This document shows, piece after piece, positions 56,079-64,000 of a stretch of DNA of 64,000 bases. Position 1 is the stretch's first letter, and the number at the start of each line of letters is the position of its first letter. A program made the translations under genes and the position numbers. The DNA is taken from the NCBI RefSeq assembly GCF_027484505.1, contig NZ_JAIXSV010000301.1, positions 1 through 64,000 of the forward strand, in the 5' to 3' direction. Source of the DNA: Asticcacaulis sp. (GTDB lineage Bacteria; Pseudomonadota; Alphaproteobacteria; Caulobacterales; Caulobacteraceae). Under the pieces are notes generated by a model. It did not search any database and was not told the DNA's origin. It worked only from the letters and a program-made list of their open reading frames with translations.

Positions 56079-56669
56079 ATGTTTACAGGCATCATCACCG
56101 ATAAAGGCACCCTGACCGCCATTGACCGCCACGAGGGCGGGGCGCGCTTTGAGGTGCAGACTGCCTATGACCTTTCGACCGTCGATATCGGGGCCTCGAT
56201 CGCTCATTCCGGCTGCTGCCTGACCGTGGTGGAAAAGCGTGGTGACCGCTACACGCTGGATTTGTCGAACGAGACTCTGGCCGTTACCACGCTCGATAAC
56301 TGGCGCGTTGGCGACCGCGTGAACCTGGAGCGGGCGCTGAAGGTCGGCGACGAACTGGGCGGTCATATCGTGTCGGGTCACGTGGATGGGGTGGGGGAAC
56401 TGATCAGCCTCACCGAAGACGGTGACGCCTATCGTCTGAAGGTGCGTGTGCCGCGCCCGCTGCACCGCTATATCGCGCACAAGGGTTCGATAGCGCTGGA
56501 TGGTATCTCGCTCACGGTCAATGGGGTCGAAGACGATGTGTTCGGCGTGGCCATCATTCCGCACACCTGGACGCACACCACCCTCAGTGACCGCAGGGTG
56601 GGCGACAAGTTAAACCTTGAGATCGACCTGATGGCACGCTATGCCGCGCGCTGGCGCGAGACAGTCTAA
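56079..56669 (+). CDS. ribE: Riboflavin synthase alpha subunit
   Basis: MFTGIITDKGTL; SIAHSGCCLTVV; GDELGGHIVSGHVDGVG; KGSIALDGISLTVN. Confidence 0.95.
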   Translation: MFTGIITDKGTLTAIDRHEGGARFEVQTAYDLSTVDIGASIAHSGCCLTVVEKRGDRYTLDLSNETLAVTTLDNWRVGDRVNLERALKVGDELGGHIVSGHVDGVGELISLTEDGDAYRLKVRVPRPLHRYIAHKGSIALDGISLTVNGVEDDVFGVAIIPHTWTHTTLSDRRVGDKLNLEIDLMARYAARWRETV

Positions 56670-56726
56670 ACTCCGCGCACCCTGTTCCTACGCTCCTGTG
56701 AGGGGGCGTACTCGTAAGAGATAGCC

Positions 56727-57866
56727 ATGACCTTCAACCGTATCGCCACCGACCTCAATCCGGTCAGCTCCGAAAGCCCCATCTCGACCATCGAGGATAT
56801 TCTGGAGGACGCCCGCAATGGCCGCCCCTATATCCTTGTCGATGCCGAGGACCGCGAAAACGAGGGCGACATCTGCATCCCGGCTCAGATGGCGACGCCG
56901 GACGTGGTCAACTTCATGGCGCGCTTCGGGCGCGGCCTGATCTGTCTGGCCATTACAGGCGAGCGTTCGCGTCAGTTGCGCCTGCCGCCGATGGCCGCTG
57001 AAAACGGCGCACGCAACGGCACGGCCTTTACGGTGGCGATTGAGGCCAAGGACGGCATCACTACCGGCATTTCGGCCCACGACCGCGCCCGTACCATCGC
57101 TGTGGCCATCGACCAGACCAAGGGCTATGACGATATCGTCAGTCCCGGTCACGTCTTCCCGCTGGTGGCGCGGGATGGCGGTGTGCTGGTGCGCGCCGGT
57201 CATACCGAGGCCGTGGTCGATATTTCGCGCATGGCGGGCCTCTATCCGGCGGGCGTCATCTGTGAGGTGATGAACGACGACGGGACGATGGCGCGCCTGC
57301 CCGACCTGATCAAATTCGCCCAGACACACGGCCTGAAGATCGGCACCATTGCCGACCTGATTGCCTATCGCCGGCGCACCGAACGCTTCGTTGATCGCGT
57401 GCTGGAAAAGCCGTTTGAAAGCCAGTGGGGCGGTCCGTTCCGCCTGTTTGTCTATCGCAACCGCCTCGATCAGAGCGAACATATCGCGCTGGTCAAGCAT
57501 CAGCCGGTGCCGAACAAGGCGACCCTGGTGCGGATGCATCAACTCGATGTGGCCGCGGACGTGCTGGGGGCCTCGGACGGTCGCGCCGGTCTGGTCGAAC
57601 AGGCGATGAAGGCGTTGGCGGCCTATGACGGCCCGGCGGTGATGGTCATGCTGCGCGACCTCGACCCCAAGGTGATCTCCAACCGCTTTTCTGCTGATGA
57701 AGCGGGCGCGCCTCAGCCGCGCGGCCTTCGCGATTATGGCGTCGGGGCGCAGATTTTGCTCGATCTGGGGGTGCGCGACATGATCGCCCTGTCGGACTCC
57801 AAGCCGAAGCCCGCGGCACTGGAAGGTTACGGGCTTCAGATCATCGACTGGAAACCTCTCAGCTAA
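56727..57866 (+). CDS. ribB: 3,4-dihydroxy-2-butanone 4-phosphate synthase with degenerate GTP cyclohydrolase II-like domain (RibBX type)
   Basis: DAEDRENEGDICIPAQ; SPGHVFPLVARDGGVLVRAGHTEA; C-terminal domain has RMHQLDVAADVLGASDGRAGL in place of the Cys-rich GCHII motif. Confidence 0.92.
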   Translation: MTFNRIATDLNPVSSESPISTIEDILEDARNGRPYILVDAEDRENEGDICIPAQMATPDVVNFMARFGRGLICLAITGERSRQLRLPPMAAENGARNGTAFTVAIEAKDGITTGISAHDRARTIAVAIDQTKGYDDIVSPGHVFPLVARDGGVLVRAGHTEAVVDISRMAGLYPAGVICEVMNDDGTMARLPDLIKFAQTHGLKIGTIADLIAYRRRTERFVDRVLEKPFESQWGGPFRLFVYRNRLDQSEHIALVKHQPVPNKATLVRMHQLDVAADVLGASDGRAGLVEQAMKALAAYDGPAVMVMLRDLDPKVISNRFSADEAGAPQPRGLRDYGVGAQILLDLGVRDMIALSDSKPKPAALEGYGLQIIDWKPLS

Positions 57867-57951
57867 ACGCACCCTGTCGTCAGATTTGGCTTTTTATGTT
57901 CCGGATTTGTAAGTAAGTACAGACATACATTATCCCCCAAGGATTGAACTC

Positions 57952-58422
57952 TTGACCATTGATACCCCCCTGCGCATCCTCATCGTCGAAAGCCGTTTCT
58001 ATGAGGACATTTCCGATGAGCTTCTGGCCGGTGCCAAGGCGGCGCTGGAAGCCTATGGCGCGGAATATGACGTGATCACCGTGCCGGGGGCGTTTGAGGT
58101 GCCGGGCGCCATCGCTATGGCCGAAGATGCGTCTCAGGGCCCCGCCGGGCGCAAATATGACGGCTATGTCGCGCTGGGCTGCGTCATCCGTGGTGAGACG
58201 ACCCACTATGACTATGTGTGCGAGGAATCGGCACGCGGCCTGATGGACCTCACGCTGAAACAGCTTCTGTGCATCGGTTACGGTATTCTGACGGTCGAGG
58301 ACGAGGATCAGGCCTGGGCCCGTGCCCGCCGCTCGGAAGGCGACAAGGGCGGCACGGTCGCCAAGGTGGCGCTCGACATGATTGCCCTGAAAAAGGCCCT
58401 GCGCGGAGGCAATCATGGTTGA
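57952..58422 (+). CDS. ribH: 6,7-dimethyl-8-ribityllumazine synthase (TTG start)
   Basis: [59 protein letters not shown]. Confidence 0.95.
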   Translation: MTIDTPLRILIVESRFYEDISDELLAGAKAALEAYGAEYDVITVPGAFEVPGAIAMAEDASQGPAGRKYDGYVALGCVIRGETTHYDYVCEESARGLMDLTLKQLLCIGYGILTVEDEDQAWARARRSEGDKGGTVAKVALDMIALKKALRGGNHG

Positions 58423-58948
58423 TCCGCTGAGCCTGAAATCGGTCATCGAGCAACTGAACGCCAATGAGGCCGCCGAGTCCGGACGCCTGTCGCTCAAGGA
58501 AAAGCGCGCCCGCACCGTGGCGCGCCTGGTGCTGGTGCAGGCCCTCTATCAGATGGAAATTGCCGGGACGGGCGTCGAGTCGGTGATCCGTGAATTTGCC
58601 GACTTCCGCTTTGATGGCAACATCGAAGGCGAGGGCGGCGAGGAGCAGCGTCTGGGTACGGCCGATGAAGCCTTTTTCGCCGACGGTCTGCGCACCATTG
58701 TCAAGGCTCAGGCTGAGATTGACGTGCTGATTGCCGAGCGTCTGGCGTCTAACTGGCGTCTTGACCGCATCGACACCACGCTGCGCGCCATCCTGCGCGC
58801 CGGGGCGTGGGAGTTGAAATTCCGCCCCGATGTCGCCGTAGAGGTGGTGATCAACGAATATGTTGAGATCGCCAAGGCCTTCTTCGGCAATGAAGAGGCG
58901 CGGTTCGTCAACGGCGCTTTGGACGGTATCGCCAAGGACGCGAGGTAA
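58415..58948 (+). CDS. nusB: Transcription antitermination protein NusB
   Basis: [78 protein letters not shown]. Confidence 0.95.
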   Translation: MVDPLSLKSVIEQLNANEAAESGRLSLKEKRARTVARLVLVQALYQMEIAGTGVESVIREFADFRFDGNIEGEGGEEQRLGTADEAFFADGLRTIVKAQAEIDVLIAERLASNWRLDRIDTTLRAILRAGAWELKFRPDVAVEVVINEYVEIAKAFFGNEEARFVNGALDGIAKDAR

Positions 58949-58955
58949 GCCTCAG

Positions 58956-59918
58956 ATGACCGGCGACAACAGCGAATTCAGCGTCATCGACCGGTTGTTC
59001 AAGCCTTTGGCCGGACTGAATGCCGAAGCCCGCGGCCTGATTGACGATGTGGCGGTGCTTGGCGCGCGCGAAGGCTATGACCTTGTGGTCACCACCGACG
59101 CCATGGTCGAAGGGGTGCACTTCCTTTCGACCGATCCGCTCGATCAGGTGGCGCGCAAGCTTTTGCGGGTCAATATTTCCGACCTCGTGGCCAAGGGGGC
59201 CGACCCCTATGGCTATCAACTCCTGACCGCCTGGCCCAAGGGCATGGCCTATGAGGGCAAGGCGGCCTTTGCGGCGGGCCTGCGCCTCGATCAGGATGAA
59301 TTTGATTTCGACCTGTTCGGCGGAGACACGGTTTCGACCGAAGGGCCTTTGCTGCTCAGCATTACCGCCTTTGGTCATGCGCCTGTAGGCCGCGCCCTGT
59401 CGCGCGCCGGCGCGCGGGTGGGGGACCGTCTGCTGGTCGGGGGCTTTATCGGCGACGCCCATCTGGGCCTGCGCGTGCTGCGTGGGGAGTTTGATGAGCT
59501 GTCTGAGGCGCACAAGGCGCATCTGGTGCAGGCCTATCGCCTGCCGCAGCCGCGCGACGATCTGGCCGAAGTGGTGCTTGACCATGCCCATGCGTCGATG
59601 GACGTGTCCGACGGTCTGATCGCCGATGCCTTACACATGGCCAGAGCCTCTGAGGTGGCCCTGGTGATCGACCTCGACCGCGTACCGACCTCAGCCGCGG
59701 CGCGCGCCGCTATCGCGCTGGGGGCCGATGTGACTGATCTGATTACTGGCGGCGACGATTATCAGATCCTGTGCACGGCTAATACTTCCGGGGCTGAGGC
59801 TTTGAAGGCCGCCGGTTTCCACGAAATCGGCCATTGCGAAGCCGGCACCGGCGAGGTCTCGGTCATCAGCGGCGGCAAGGTCATCGAGATCGAGGACAAG
59901 GGTTGGGTCCACGTCTGA
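58956..59918 (+). CDS. thiL: Thiamine-monophosphate kinase
   Basis: DVAVLGAREGYDLVVTTDAMVEGVHFL; RVNISDLVAKGADPYGYQL; GGDDYQILCT. Confidence 0.94.
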   Translation: MTGDNSEFSVIDRLFKPLAGLNAEARGLIDDVAVLGAREGYDLVVTTDAMVEGVHFLSTDPLDQVARKLLRVNISDLVAKGADPYGYQLLTAWPKGMAYEGKAAFAAGLRLDQDEFDFDLFGGDTVSTEGPLLLSITAFGHAPVGRALSRAGARVGDRLLVGGFIGDAHLGLRVLRGEFDELSEAHKAHLVQAYRLPQPRDDLAEVVLDHAHASMDVSDGLIADALHMARASEVALVIDLDRVPTSAAARAAIALGADVTDLITGGDDYQILCTANTSGAEALKAAGFHEIGHCEAGTGEVSVISGGKVIEIEDKGWVHV

Positions 59919-59966
59919 GGCTTTGACCTAAACGGCTTCTAAACCGTTTTCGCCTACACTCAGGCT

Positions 59967-60377
59967 ATGACCCAGACCCGACGCCTTTTGCTCAGTACAC
60001 TCCTGTGCGCCTTTGCCATGCCCGCACTGGCTTCCGAAGCCAAGAAGGAGGGCGGTGAGCCCTATGTCAAGCTGGCCCCCGTGGCCTTGCCGGTCACCGA
60101 GAATGGTCGTGTCATCAACTACCTGTTTGTGACCCTGCGCATCAACCTGACGGCCAAGGCCGACGTCAATGCGCTGCGACTCAAGGAACCCTATTTCCGT
60201 GACCTCCTGATCCGTGCAGCGCACAAGCAAAGTTTCGCGCTGCCGAACAAGCGCGACACGCTGGACGAGGCGCGGTTCAAAAAGGTGATGATCCCGGAAT
60301 TCACCAAGATCGCCGGGGTCGGCAATATCGAAACCTTGGAAATACTGGCGCAAAACCCCAAGAAGTTGATGAACTGA
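59967..60377 (+). CDS. Hypothetical secreted protein
   Basis: Signal peptide MTQTRRLLLSTLLCAFAMPALA; 136 aa. Confidence 0.65.
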   Translation: MTQTRRLLLSTLLCAFAMPALASEAKKEGGEPYVKLAPVALPVTENGRVINYLFVTLRINLTAKADVNALRLKEPYFRDLLIRAAHKQSFALPNKRDTLDEARFKKVMIPEFTKIAGVGNIETLEILAQNPKKLMN

Positions 60378-60607
60378 CGGTGTGTCGCCACCGCTGATAC
60401 GGCAAGTGTTCACGGGTTCGTGAAGTCTGAATACCGGTTGCGGCGCAATAAATGTGCGACATTTTGCGGCGATTACTTTCGCAATTACCTAACTTGCACC
60501 TGTCTGAAAGTTGCGGCACTCTCCTGACCTTGCCGGGAGGGGTATGGACGTGCCTGCCCGGTACGCGCGCCACCCGGCGCGCCACAACATAACGACAGGG
60601 GTTTGGT

Positions 60608-62758
60608 ATGACGTCATGGATAGGGCTGGTCATAGCGGCTGGCGTGTTAGGTTTGGTGTATGGGGTCGTTCAGACCCTTAGTCTGCTTAAAAAACCACAG
60701 GGCAACGCCCGGATGCAGGAAATCGCTGCGGCGATTCAGGAAGGGGCCGGGGCCTATCTCAAGCGGCAATATACGACGATTGCCATTGTCGGCGTGGTCA
60801 TCTTTATCGCGGCCTTTCTGGTGCTGGGCACCTATGCCGCGGTTGGGTTCCTGATCGGGGCGGTCCTGTCCGGGGCGGCGGGTTTTGCCGGAATGCTGAT
60901 TTCGGTACGCGCCAATGTACGCACCGCCGAAGCCGCATCGCACAGCCTGCAACAGGGGCTGAACCTCGCCTTTGGCGCCGGGGCCGTGACCGGCCTGTTC
61001 GTCGCGTCGGGCGCTCTACTGGGCGTGGCGGGTTATTATTTCATACTGACGGACGTGCTGGGCCTTGAGGCCACCAGCCGTCCGGTGATCGACGCCCTTG
61101 TGGCGCTGGGCTTTGGTGCGTCGCTGATCTCGATTTTCGCGCGTCTGGGCGGCGGTATCTTCACCAAGGGGGCCGATGTCGGCGGCGACATGGTGGGCAA
61201 GGTCGAGGCGGGCATCCCCGAAGACGACCCGCGTAACCCAGCTACCATTGCCGACAATGTGGGCGACAATGTCGGCGACTGTGCCGGCATGGCGGCGGAC
61301 CTGTTTGAAACCTATGCGGTGACGACGGTCGCCACCATGGTGCTGGGGGCGATCTTCTTCGCGGGCACGGCTCTGGTCGGGCCGATGATGCTGCTACCGC
61401 TGGTCATCTGTGGCGCGTGTATCATCACCTCAATCATCGGCACCTTCTTTGTCCGTCTGGGCAAGGACAACCACATTATGAACGCCCTGTATAAAGGCCT
61501 GATCGTTACCGGCGTGCTGTCTATCGGCGCGCTGGCGGCGGTAATCGAACTGGTGATCGGCTTTGATACCCCCATCACCTATGCGGGCGCGCCGGCGGGC
61601 TTTACCGGTCTGACCCTGTTCTGGTGCGGCCTGATCGGGCTGGCGGTTACGGCGGGCTTTATTGTTGTCACCGAGTACTATACCGGCACGGGCAAGCGCC
61701 CCGTGGTGTCGATCGCGCAGGCCTCGGTTACCGGGCATGGCACCAATGTCATTCAGGGCCTGGCCGTTTCGATGGAAGCTACGGCCATTCCGGCTCTGAT
61801 CATCGTCGGCGGCATTATCGGCTGTTACCTGCTGGCCGGGCTCTATGGCATCGCCATTGCCACCACCACCATGCTGGCTTTGGCCGGGATGATCGTGGCA
61901 CTGGATGCTTTCGGGCCGGTCACCGACAATGCCGGGGGGATCGCCGAAATGGCGGGCCTCGATAAGGCGGTGCGCCACACCACCGACGCGCTGGACGCCG
62001 TGGGCAATACCACCAAGGCCGTCACTAAGGGTTATGCTATCGGTTCGGCCGGTCTGGGGGCACTGGTTCTGTTTGCCGCCTATACGTCTGACCTCAAATA
62101 TTTCGCGGCCAATGCGGCACCGGGCTCCTTCTTTGAGGGACTGGGCGAACTGACCTTCTCCCTGTCGTCGCCGTGGGTGGTGGTGGGTCTGCTGATCGGT
62201 GGTCTTTTGCCCTATCTCTTTGGCGGTATGGGCATGACGGCGGTCGGCAAGGCGGCACAGGCCGTGGTCGAAGAGGTGCGGCGTCAGTTCCGCGAAGACC
62301 CCGGCATCATGGCCGGGACGTCCAAGCCCAACTATGGCCGTGCCGTGGATATGCTGACCAAGGCGGCTATTCGTGAAATGGTCGTTCCTTCCCTGCTGCC
62401 CGTCCTGTCGCCACTGGTCCTGTTTGGGATCGTCTATGCCATAGGTGGCGCGGTTCCGGCCTTTGAGGCGCTGGGGGCCATGCTGCTGGGGGTGATCGTC
62501 ACCGGCCTGTTCGTCGCCATTTCGATGACGTCGGGCGGCGGGGCCTGGGACAACGCCAAAAAGTCGTTCGAGGACGGTTTCGTGGATAAGGACGGCGTGC
62601 GCCATCTCAAGGGCTCTGAGGCGCACAAGGCCTCGGTGACGGGCGACACGGTGGGCGATCCGTATAAGGACACGGCGGGCCCGGCGGTCAATCCGATGAT
62701 CAAGATCACCAATATCGTCGCGTTACTGCTGCTGGCGGTCCTAGCCCATATAGCCTGA
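60608..62758 (+). CDS. hppA: Membrane-bound proton-translocating pyrophosphatase
   Basis: [67 protein letters not shown]. Confidence 0.97.
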   Translation: MTSWIGLVIAAGVLGLVYGVVQTLSLLKKPQGNARMQEIAAAIQEGAGAYLKRQYTTIAIVGVVIFIAAFLVLGTYAAVGFLIGAVLSGAAGFAGMLISVRANVRTAEAASHSLQQGLNLAFGAGAVTGLFVASGALLGVAGYYFILTDVLGLEATSRPVIDALVALGFGASLISIFARLGGGIFTKGADVGGDMVGKVEAGIPEDDPRNPATIADNVGDNVGDCAGMAADLFETYAVTTVATMVLGAIFFAGTALVGPMMLLPLVICGACIITSIIGTFFVRLGKDNHIMNALYKGLIVTGVLSIGALAAVIELVIGFDTPITYAGAPAGFTGLTLFWCGLIGLAVTAGFIVVTEYYTGTGKRPVVSIAQASVTGHGTNVIQGLAVSMEATAIPALIIVGGIIGCYLLAGLYGIAIATTTMLALAGMIVALDAFGPVTDNAGGIAEMAGLDKAVRHTTDALDAVGNTTKAVTKGYAIGSAGLGALVLFAAYTSDLKYFAANAAPGSFFEGLGELTFSLSSPWVVVGLLIGGLLPYLFGGMGMTAVGKAAQAVVEEVRRQFREDPGIMAGTSKPNYGRAVDMLTKAAIREMVVPSLLPVLSPLVLFGIVYAIGGAVPAFEALGAMLLGVIVTGLFVAISMTSGGGAWDNAKKSFEDGFVDKDGVRHLKGSEAHKASVTGDTVGDPYKDTAGPAVNPMIKITNIVALLLLAVLAHIA

Positions 62759-62844
62759 TCGCTGAAGAGCGGTGTTCGTATGGGCGCCGCTCTCTCCTCA
62801 GATGGCTGCAGATAGACCGAGCGCGGGGCTGGCCTTTTAGGGGA

Positions 62845-62956
62845 AACCACAGATTACACAGATTTCACAGATTATGCGGTTCAAGTGGCAAGCGATCGCT
62901 GCCGAGTGCTCCACGGCGCGAAGCGCCAATCTGTGAAATCTGTGTAATCTGTGGTT
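62845..62956. repeat. Perfect 29-bp inverted repeat flanking 54 nt
   Basis: AACCACAGATTACACAGATTTCACAGATT (62845-62873) and exact reverse complement (62928-62956). Confidence 0.95.
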
Positions 62957-63082
62957 CTCAAAAAACTGTCGTTATGAGCGGAAGTGACTCTGATCTTAAT
63001 ATCTCCATACCCTTCGTCAGGGCGTTCGTTTATATATGACGTAATGAACCTATACCCTTCCAAACATTGATGATGGGGTTGC

Positions 63083-63316
63083 ATGAAGCTAATGGATAAG
63101 GTCTATATTCTGCATCACATCCGCGAGGATGACGAATATGGAGATGATGCGAAGCTGATCGGTGTTTACCAGTCCGAGGATGCTGCTCGATTGGCCATTT
63201 GCCGCCTCAAAGACTCACCGGGATTCCGCGACCACCCAAAAGGTTTCGGTATAGACGAATATTACCTTGACCGAGATAACTGGGGCGAAGGGTTCGAGAC
63301 CACAGGTGAGAAGTAA
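63083..63316 (+). CDS. Small hypothetical protein
   Basis: 77 aa MKLMDKVYILHHIREDDEYGDDAKLIGVYQSEDAARLAICRLKDSPGF. Confidence 0.6.
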   Translation: MKLMDKVYILHHIREDDEYGDDAKLIGVYQSEDAARLAICRLKDSPGFRDHPKGFGIDEYYLDRDNWGEGFETTGEK

Positions 63317-63325
63317 AATTAAACA

Positions 63326-63361
63326 AAAACCCCCTCCAGAGACGTCTCCGGAGGGGGTTTT
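63326..63361. terminator. Bidirectional Rho-independent terminator
   Basis: AAAACCCCCTCC AGAGACGTCTCC GGAGGGGGTTTT. Confidence 0.88.
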
Positions 63362-63382
63362 CATGTTCGCACTGAGCGAAAA

Positions 63383-63874
63383 CTATTCGCGGCGGCGCTG
63401 GCCGCCCGGATTGGTGTCTTCTTCGTTGGTAATCGTCTGGCGGCCGACATTGCCCAGAATCTGCTCCAGCGCCGTCAGTTCACGGCCGCGAGTCGGCGTC
63501 TTGTTGGGGTTCAGCGCGATGTCACGGCTGTCGGCCAGCGACAGGGTCTTCACGGTTTTGACCGCCTGCGTCTCCTTGTCGAATTCGACGATGGTGACGC
63601 TGCGCGAGGTCAGGGTCGCGGGCTTATAGGTCATTTTCGAGGTCGTCTGCGTGATATAGTACCAGACGCCGGGGTCGAAGGTGGCGACCTGAGACGGAGA
63701 GCCGAACTTGGTGCGCACACTGGTCTGCGTATCCTCACCCACCTTGATGTCGGTGGCGGGATTGGCTTCGATAGCGAGATAGCCCTGACGCGAAACGCTG
63801 GGGGCGCAGGCGCCAAGCGTGGAAGCGGCGGCGGCAACGGCGGCGAGGGCCAGAAGGGTGGACGGCTTGATCAT
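63383..63874 (-). CDS. Outer membrane assembly lipoprotein, BamE/SmpA/OmlA family
   Basis: Lipobox TLGAC; GEDTQTSVRTKFGSPSQVATFDPGVWYYITQTTSKMTYKPATLTSRSVTIVEFD. Confidence 0.88.
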   Translation of the reverse strand: MIKPSTLLALAAVAAAASTLGACAPSVSRQGYLAIEANPATDIKVGEDTQTSVRTKFGSPSQVATFDPGVWYYITQTTSKMTYKPATLTSRSVTIVEFDKETQAVKTVKTLSLADSRDIALNPNKTPTRGRELTALEQILGNVGRQTITNEEDTNPGGQRRRE

Positions 63875-64000
63875 CAGGTTCCGTTCGGGTTTGACCTTGG
63901 GTGCCAGACTGTTTAGTGCAATCTTGGGGCCGAATGAAGGCCATAAATATTCCGGCTTGGCAAGAACGCAAACGGAGACGGGGACGTAAATGCTCGACAA

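Noticed and set aside
62766-62793. AGAGCGG...CCGCTCT hairpin after hppA as terminator
   Set aside because: Weak stem with a long loop and no T-tract; not reported as a feature.
62845-62956. Possible CRISPR because of repeated ACAGATT units
   Set aside because: Only one inverted pair, no direct repeats with unique spacers, and no cas genes.
62881-63084. 67-aa minus ORF with TTDYTDFTD
   Set aside because: Derived from the 29-bp inverted repeat.

Overview
GC-rich, almost fully coding alphaproteobacterial chromosome segment. Gene content and order look Caulobacterales-like (Caulobacter/Asticcacaulis type); this is inference, not searched. It is mostly core genome: PBP1A C-terminus, prfB, rpoB-rpoC, hrpB, a FecCD/BtuCD-type ABC transporter, a lytic transglycosylase, dapA-smpB, folK, rpoZ-relA/spoT, pyrE-pdxJ-acpS-lepB-rnc-era-recO, parC, exoD, bpt, motB, hemB/hemA, glyA-nrdR-ribD'-ribE-ribBX-ribH-nusB-thiL, hppA and a BamE-like lipoprotein. 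Two toxin-antitoxin pairs are present (VapBC-like; RelB/ParE-like). No rRNA, tRNA, CRISPR, prophage or transposase gene was seen. I found no convincing new multigene system. The strongest items for a second look are: (1) a textbook RF2 programmed +1 frameshift in prfB that the ORF track misses; (2) a riboflavin cluster whose RibD-like protein lacks the deaminase domain and whose RibBA-like protein has lost the GTP cyclohydrolase II zinc/catalytic motif; (3) several dispersed palindromic repeat families, including a perfect 29-bp inverted repeat, ATACCAA...TTGGTAT hairpins, and a GGGGGAGG-type element in the rpoB-rpoC and era-recO spacers, the latter apparently supplying the recO Shine-Dalgarno; (4) a ~110-aa Pro/Glu-rich N-terminal extension on the RelA/SpoT homolog; (5) two small lipoprotein genes. 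All calls are by reading motifs; no database search was run.
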